NCBI GenBank assembly: GCA_007134665.1
Contig: SLKH01000326.1
Coordinates: 1-11,607, forward strand
Direction: 5' to 3'
DNA: 11,607 nucleotides
Source of the DNA: Balneolaceae bacterium
GTDB lineage: Bacteria > Bacteroidota > Rhodothermia > Balneolales > Balneolaceae
Below, in pieces: positions 7,374 through 11,607 of the stretch. The translations under genes and the position numbers were made by a program. Numbering within the stretch: position 1 is the first letter of the stretch; the number at the start of each line of letters is the position of its first letter. The notes below the pieces were generated by a model, which was given only the letters and a program-made list of their open reading frames with translations, searched no databases and was not told the origin of the DNA.

Positions 7374-7554
7374 TAGTTAAATATGTAAGTTGTTCAGAAT
7401 CACTTCGGCTAATAAAATAAAGATCATCGCATTAAGGTACCTGATGATATCATTTAGTAATGCAATACACATATCACTATTTGACACCCGGGATTTATAA
7501 CCGTAATATTTTCAATGATTTTTAATTTTTAATCAGTTAATTTCAATCAGCGAT

Positions 7555-7586
7555 CAAATCTAAAGAGTCACCGTTCTTTGCGCAAA
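7555..7586 (-). promoter_or_regulatory. Bacteroidota-type promoter reading towards pgi
   Basis: On the minus strand, TTTG (complement of 7583-7586), 20 bases, then TAGATTTG (complement of 7555-7562) fits the Bacteroidota sigma-70 consensus TTTG / TAnnTTTG exactly at every defined base, with spacing in the accepted range. Transcription would begin near 7548 and leave a leader of about 175 bases before the pgi ATG. I found no closer TAnnTTTG on that strand. The leader (7374-7548) is A/T-rich and holds a 10-base palindrome (ATGATATCAT, 7444-7453) but no riboswitch I can recognise. Confidence 0.5.
7577..7586. promoter_or_regulatory. palindrome shared by the divergent promoters
   Basis: TTTGCGCAAA is a perfect 10-base palindrome. 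Its right half is the -33 element of the pgi-side promoter and its left half is a TTTG facing the prenyl synthase gene. It could be a repressor site for both directions or simply a by-product of two facing TTTG words. Confidence 0.3.
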
Positions 7587-7606
7587 TATTTAATCCGATA
7601 ATTAAT

Positions 7607-7614
7607 TAACTTTG
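7607..7614 (+). promoter_or_regulatory. candidate -7 element reading towards prenyl synthase gene
   Basis: TAACTTTG matches the Bacteroidota -7 consensus TAnnTTTG on the plus strand and lies 36 bases before the ATG at 7651, giving a short leader. The nearest upstream TTTG (7577-7580) is 26 bases away, longer than usual, so the -33 element is poor. A weaker alternative is that TTTG with TAATTAAT at 7599-7606, 18 bases apart. Confidence 0.4.
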
Positions 7615-7650
7615 TTACTTCATATTGAAATAAGCAATTAACACCGAACG

Positions 7651-8667
7651 ATGGCTCAACCTGCTGCCAAAATTTTTGATTCCGGCAAAAAGTTTTCCCG
7701 ATCCCTGAAAGAGGTCACCAAACCGGTACAGTTTCATATAGACGAATTCAGAACATTTTTCAGAGATTCGATTCAAACAGATGTCTATTTACTGGATAAA
7801 ATTATCAATTACCTTCTTAAACAAAAGGGAAAAGAGGTTCGGCCGACACTTGTCTTTATGACTGCACGCATGTTCGGTGAAATTGATAACAGAAGTTATG
7901 TAGCGGCAACGATGATCGAATTGCTGCATACAGCTACCTTGATTCATGATGACGTTGTGGATGAATCTGATAAACGCCGCGGATTATTAAGTATCAATAA
8001 GCTCTGGAAAAATAAGGCCGGTGTGCTTTTAGGTGATTTCCTGCTCTCAAAAGGGTTACTAATAGCCCTCGATCATAAAGAGTATGCACTCCTCCATGTA
8101 TTATCCACTGCCGTCAGAAAAATGAGTGAAGGTGAATTAAGGCAGCTGAAAACGTCACGGCTGTTTAATATGACCGAGGAAAGATACTACCAGATCATAT
8201 CAGAAAAAACGGCAAGTTTAATTGCAGCCTGCTGCCATTGCGGTGCAATTGCAGCCACTGACGAAGAACATATTCAGCATGAAATACAGGAAATCGGAAT
8301 GAAGATTGGAATCTCATTTCAGATTATGGATGATCTGTTTGATTACGGTATTGCTGATGTCGGAAAACCGAAGAGAAATGATATACAGGAACGGAAAGTG
8401 ACACTTCCATTGATCAAAGCACTGGAAGGGAGTAATAAAATTGAGCAGCTTCAGATTCGCAGATTAATGAGAAAGAGAAAAAAAACAAGCGAAGATGTTG
8501 ACAGGATTGTTCATTTCGTTCACGACATGGGAGGAATGCTGAAAGCACGTCAAGCTATGGAACTTCATGCTGAAGAAGCTCTTGAGAGATTAAGAAAATT
8601 GCCGGTCAACGAAGGTTATGATGATTTTGAAGCATTGGTTCAATTTATTATAACGCGAAGTAAATAG
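7651..8667 (+). CDS. long-chain polyprenyl diphosphate synthase (IspB-like)
   Basis: Adds isopentenyl diphosphate units to an allylic primer to make an all-trans polyprenyl chain, most likely the menaquinone side chain in this type of organism. It has 338 residues and is an all-helical trans-prenyltransferase. The first aspartate-rich motif is DDVVD at 100-104, within LIHDDVVDESDKRRG as in IspB. The second is DDLFD at 227-231, followed by GKPKRNDIQERKVTLP. Small residues (Ala95, Thr96) precede the first motif where short-chain enzymes have aromatics, which favours a long product (inference). About 20 residues precede the usual family start, but no internal Met offers a better start before Met70. 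Exact chain length is unknown. It is the first gene of the plus-strand block. Confidence 0.9.
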   Translation: MAQPAAKIFDSGKKFSRSLKEVTKPVQFHIDEFRTFFRDSIQTDVYLLDKIINYLLKQKGKEVRPTLVFMTARMFGEIDNRSYVAATMIELLHTATLIHDDVVDESDKRRGLLSINKLWKNKAGVLLGDFLLSKGLLIALDHKEYALLHVLSTAVRKMSEGELRQLKTSRLFNMTEERYYQIISEKTASLIAACCHCGAIAATDEEHIQHEIQEIGMKIGISFQIMDDLFDYGIADVGKPKRNDIQERKVTLPLIKALEGSNKIEQLQIRRLMRKRKKTSEDVDRIVHFVHDMGGMLKARQAMELHAEEALERLRKLPVNEGYDDFEALVQFIITRSK

Positions 8668-8694
8668 CATTATGGCGAAAGATAGCTGCTGAAT

Positions 8695-9489
8695 ATGAAG
8701 AAACAACATCTTTTTGTTTCAGACATCCATCTTGGTGCATTCGATAAATCAGGAAATAATGCATTGGAAAAGGATGTGATCAGTTTAATTGAGTATTGTA
8801 CTCAGAACCATATTCAGCTATATCTTTTGGGAGATCTTTTCGACTACTGGATGGAATACAGGAATCACCATCCTGAATTTGGAAACAAACTTCTCGAACA
8901 TTTTCAAAGCTATATGTCTGCTATTGGGTCAATTTTGTATATAACCGGAAATCATGATAACTGGACACGTGGCTATTTCACAAATCTCGGGTTTGATGTA
9001 GAAGCCGAATACAGGGTTTTAGATATCAACAGTCAGTCGATCATTGTTCTGCATGGCGATGGGTTAAAAAACAAAAATATGAATTTGCCCCGGCCATGGC
9101 TCCATCGGCTATTGCGAAATAAAACATTTATTAATTTATACCAGTTTATGCTTCCACCCGGCTTCGGGTTGAAGCTAATGAAACGCTTTTCGGATTACTG
9201 CCGGAAGCGACCGGTTCCGGGAACCGGAAGACTCGATGGGTGGGCAAGTGAATATTTAAGCAAAAACGAGATCGATTTTGTAATTTGTGGCCATGATCAT
9301 ATACCGAGACATGAAACTTATCCAGGTGGATCTTATATAAATTGTGGCGCTTTTTATCAATATCGCACTGCAGTCAAATATACGAATGGTGACTTTCAAC
9401 TCGTTACCTGGGATGGAAAAAGCAAAAGACTGGCCCCATTTACCGCACAAAGCAAATTAATCCGTAATGAGCAAATTTTCGGAACCTGA
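8695..9489 (+). CDS. LpxH-family UDP-2,3-diacylglucosamine diphosphatase
   Basis: A calcineurin-like metallophosphoesterase, expected to cleave UDP-2,3-diacylglucosamine to lipid X and UMP in lipid A synthesis at the inner membrane. It has 264 residues. Metal-binding motifs in order: SDIHLG (Asp10, His12), GDLFD (Asp47), GNHD (Asn86, His87), HGDG (His120) and GHDH (His200, His202). The spacing of these ligands closely follows E. coli LpxH, including the roughly 80-residue cap between His120 and His200, which is rich in basic and aromatic residues as in a lipid-binding cap. E. coli LpxH has GNRD where this has GNHD; from memory, Bacteroidota homologues share GNHD. It lies 27 bases after the prenyl synthase gene. 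Another phosphoesterase substrate is possible, so no symbol is given. Confidence 0.8.
   Translation: MKKQHLFVSDIHLGAFDKSGNNALEKDVISLIEYCTQNHIQLYLLGDLFDYWMEYRNHHPEFGNKLLEHFQSYMSAIGSILYITGNHDNWTRGYFTNLGFDVEAEYRVLDINSQSIIVLHGDGLKNKNMNLPRPWLHRLLRNKTFINLYQFMLPPGFGLKLMKRFSDYCRKRPVPGTGRLDGWASEYLSKNEIDFVICGHDHIPRHETYPGGSYINCGAFYQYRTAVKYTNGDFQLVTWDGKSKRLAPFTAQSKLIRNEQIFGT
9211..9227. repeat. 8-bp inverted repeat with 1-base centre in lpxH-like gene
   Basis: CCGGTTCC (9211-9218) and GGAACCGG (9220-9227) are exact complements around a single G. The site lies inside codons for about residues 173-178. The centre is too short for an RNA hairpin unless the inner pairs open. No function is evident. Confidence 0.4.
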
Positions 9490-11607
9490 CCACGAAAAAT
9501 ATTTTAATGACCCGGAATACAGGAAAAAGATCCGGGAACAGAAGAAGAACGGCGAAAATAGAAACTTTGAAATTTCAACCGGTAAAATCATTCTGATCGG
9601 TTTACTGTCAGTTTTACTTATAGCTTTCATTGCTGCCGGTTCGTATACCATCTATCTTTTCCAGGGGCTTCCGTCACTGGAGATGCTTGACAACCCCCGT
9701 ACAGCTACCGCATCAGTTGTTCAAAGCCGTGATGGAGCCGTTCTCGACCGGTATTTTATCGAGAATCGAACCGATATAAGGATAGACGAAATTTCACCAA
9801 ATGTAATCAATGCCCTGGTTGCCACGGAAGATCACCGGTTCTATAACCACTGGGGAATGGATATGTACAGAACTCTTGCTATACCGGTTCATGTACTTCG
9901 GGGAAGGCCTCAGGGCGGATCAACAATAAGCCAGCAGCTTGCAAGAAACCTGTATCGCGAAATCGGCAGAGAATTTTCAGTGACCCGTAAATTCCGCGAA
10001 ATGATTACTGCAATTCAGATCGAGAATAATTATACAAAAAGTGAAATCATTGAAATGTATCTGAACACTGTGGAATTCAGCAACAGTGCTTTCGGAATTG
10101 AAATGGCAGCTCAAACCCATTTTGGAAAACCAGCCCGGGATCTCACCGTAGCCGAGGCAGCTACTCTCATCGGTACACTCAGAGCTGTTTCTTATTACAA
10201 CCCCAGAATCAATCCTGACAATGCAACCAGAAGGCGCAATATCGTCATGTCACAGATGGTAAAACACGGCTTTTTATCACCTGAAGTCTTCTCAAACCTT
10301 CGTGAAGAAGAAATTGTTTTGAATTATCAACCTCCTTCAAGATCCGGCCGTGAAAGCAGATATTTTGGTGAATATATCCGTCAACAGGTAATTCAATGGA
10401 CAGAAGAGAACGGGTACGACCTTTACGCTGACGGTCTGACGATTCATACAACGATTGATTCCCGGCTGCAACGTCATGCTGAGCGGGCACTCAGGGAAAA
10501 AGTTGACTCTCTTCAGGTACTTTTCGAGCGGGAATGGACTTCTCCGGGCGGGGATTATATGAACCGGCTTTGGGAGGAGTTTCCAGGCTTTTTAAATCAA
10601 TTCATCAGGGAAACAGACCGTTATCATAATGCATTCAGTGAGTACGGCACAAACCAGGAGTCGGTTGTCTTTGAAAGATTAAAAGCGGATGAAGCCTTTA
10701 TTGATTCTGTAAAACGTGCCAGAACCCGCCTTGAAGCAGGCTTTGTCGCCATTGATCCAAATAACGGTAATGTAATGGCATGGGTAGGTGGTTCAGATTA
10801 CGGCTCTCGGCAATTCGATCACGTTCATCAGTCCCGCAGGCAAACCGGCTCAACATTTAAGCCATTTGTTTATGCTGTTGCGATTGATAACGGGTATATG
10901 CCTTATCACACATTTTCAAAATATCCGGTATCATTTATAGACCGGTCCGGAAATCACTGGAGGCCAAGAGACCCGTCGGTTCCCGACGGACCCGAAATGG
11001 TGCCGCTCCGGGAAGCCCTGGCCAGAAGTCTTAATAATGTTACCGTGCGGCTCCTGCCTGAAATTGCGGGAGCACCCGGTACAAACAGGCTTGAAGATCT
11101 TGATTCTGCAACCAGGATGATAGCCCAGATGGCCGGTAATCTTGGGATCAACATGAGTAACGAAGCAATTGTACCATCAATAGTATTAGGAACCGCCAGG
11201 TCATCACTTCTTGAACTGGTAAGCGCATACACTACGTTTGCAAACCAGGGTGTACATATCGATCCTGTTGCCATTACCCGGATCGAAGACAAGGAAGGAA
11301 ATGTTCTCGTCGAATATCACCCGGAATACACCCAGGAGGTCATCAGTCCGGAGACTGCATACATGATGATCGATATGATGAGAGGTGTTATTCGGGGTGG
11401 AGATGGCTACTTTGGTACGGGTGTTCGCCTCAGAAATGTATATAATGTCCGCCAGGATGTTGCCGGTAAAACCGGTACCACTCAAAACAGTGCTGATAAC
11501 TGGTTTGTTGCCATGATGCCCCATTTGGTAATGGGCTCCTGGGTGGGGGGTGAAGACAGAAGAATTCGCTTTCCAAACAGCCGCGGGGTTGGCCAGGGAG
11601 CCCGGTC
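9467..11607 (+). CDS. class A penicillin-binding protein 1A, 3' end beyond window
   Basis: Bifunctional peptidoglycan synthase anchored in the inner membrane: a glycosyltransferase that polymerises lipid II and a transpeptidase that crosslinks stem peptides. About 713 residues are visible and the frame is open at the right edge. A basic cytoplasmic tail (1-40) precedes one membrane segment (about 41-64). The GT51 domain carries the catalytic Glu121 in EDHRFYNHWG and GGSTISQQLARNL (150-162). The transpeptidase domain carries SxxK (Ser462-Lys465 in GSTFK), SxN (SLN, 521-523) and KTGT (668-671). An aromatic, charged stretch of about 70 residues (350-420) lies between the two domains and looks lineage-specific. 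The ATG at 9467 lies 23 bases inside the preceding gene, in another frame, implying coupling. No Shine-Dalgarno is seen. Confidence 0.94.
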   Translation, partial: MSKFSEPDHEKYFNDPEYRKKIREQKKNGENRNFEISTGKIILIGLLSVLLIAFIAAGSYTIYLFQGLPSLEMLDNPRTATASVVQSRDGAVLDRYFIENRTDIRIDEISPNVINALVATEDHRFYNHWGMDMYRTLAIPVHVLRGRPQGGSTISQQLARNLYREIGREFSVTRKFREMITAIQIENNYTKSEIIEMYLNTVEFSNSAFGIEMAAQTHFGKPARDLTVAEAATLIGTLRAVSYYNPRINPDNATRRRNIVMSQMVKHGFLSPEVFSNLREEEIVLNYQPPSRSGRESRYFGEYIRQQVIQWTEENGYDLYADGLTIHTTIDSRLQRHAERALREKVDSLQVLFEREWTSPGGDYMNRLWEEFPGFLNQFIRETDRYHNAFSEYGTNQESVVFERLKADEAFIDSVKRARTRLEAGFVAIDPNNGNVMAWVGGSDYGSRQFDHVHQSRRQTGSTFKPFVYAVAIDNGYMPYHTFSKYPVSFIDRSGNHWRPRDPSVPDGPEMVPLREALARSLNNVTVRLLPEIAGAPGTNRLEDLDSATRMIAQMAGNLGINMSNEAIVPSIVLGTARSSLLELVSAYTTFANQGVHIDPVAITRIEDKEGNVLVEYHPEYTQEVISPETAYMMIDMMRGVIRGGDGYFGTGVRLRNVYNVRQDVAGKTGTTQNSADNWFVAMMPHLVMGSWVGGEDRRIRFPNSRGVGQGAR
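10973..10989. repeat. 7-bp GC-rich hairpin inside PBP1A gene
   Basis: CCGTCGG (10973-10979) and CCGACGG (10983-10989) pair perfectly around a TTC loop. It falls in codons for a Pro/Asp-rich turn of the transpeptidase domain (RDPSVPDGP). No T-run follows, so it is not an intrinsic terminator. Confidence 0.4.

Noticed and set aside
8672..8692. Six-codon ORF (ATG GCG ... TGA) between the prenyl synthase and LpxH-like genes.
   Set aside because: Too short to judge and easily produced by chance.
10954..11524. Two minus-strand open frames opposite the PBP1A transpeptidase domain.
   Set aside because: The plus strand encodes SxN and KTGT motifs in one unbroken frame; the minus frames are shadows.
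1..11607. Search for tRNA, rRNA, CRISPR arrays, insertion sequences, phage or defence genes.
   Set aside because: Nothing resembling these was seen; genes with housekeeping motifs fill the window almost completely.

Overview
This window is ordinary chromosomal housekeeping sequence from a moderate-GC Gram-negative bacterium, probably a member of Bacteroidota in the broad sense (FCB group; a Balneolota- or Rhodothermota-like lineage would fit). Three things point there. Almost no gene has a Shine-Dalgarno sequence, and start regions are A/T-rich. The divergent intergenic region carries TTTG / TAnnTTTG promoter elements of the Bacteroidota sigma-70 type. The proteins read as Bacteroidota-style family members (short DUF177 protein, LpxH-like phosphoesterase with GNHD, long-chain prenyl synthase with a DDLFDYG second motif). 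The phylum call is inference, since no 16S rRNA is present.

Left block, minus strand (7373 down to 1). Ten genes lie head to tail in transcription order: pgi, a deoxynucleoside kinase, a DUF177/YceD protein, rpmF, plsX, fabH, fabD, fabG, acpP and fabF (cut by the left edge). Gaps run from a 4-base overlap (fabH/fabD) to 126 bases (fabG/acpP), so this is probably one long operon with a possible internal promoter before acpP. The fatty acid part is nearly a full initiation and elongation set: carrier protein (acpP), malonyl loading (fabD), first condensation (fabH), ketoreduction (fabG), elongation condensation (fabF), and delivery of the acyl chain to phospholipid synthesis (plsX). rpmF and DUF177 form the usual ribosome-linked pair at the head of such clusters. 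pgi and the kinase tie in glycolysis and dNTP salvage.

Centre (7374-7650). A 277-base divergent intergenic region holds a good Bacteroidota-type promoter reading left to pgi and a candidate reading right. They meet at a 10-base palindrome (TTTGCGCAAA).

Right block, plus strand (7651 to 11607). A long-chain polyprenyl diphosphate synthase, an LpxH-family UDP-2,3-diacylglucosamine diphosphatase and a class A penicillin-binding protein (cut by the right edge) are packed closely, the last two overlapping by 23 bases. They supply isoprenoid side chains or carrier lipid, lipid A precursor and peptidoglycan: an envelope and lipid operon facing the fatty acid operon.

I found no tRNA, rRNA, CRISPR array, mobile element, toxin-antitoxin or defence genes, and no convincing intrinsic terminator. 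I see no undescribed biological system. The points worth a second look are small: a TTG-started DUF177 gene preceded by a tiny ORF abutting the kinase stop codon, the shared promoter palindrome, three hairpin-capable inverted repeats inside coding sequence, a few family-motif substitutions, and an apparent excess of the word ACCGGT.
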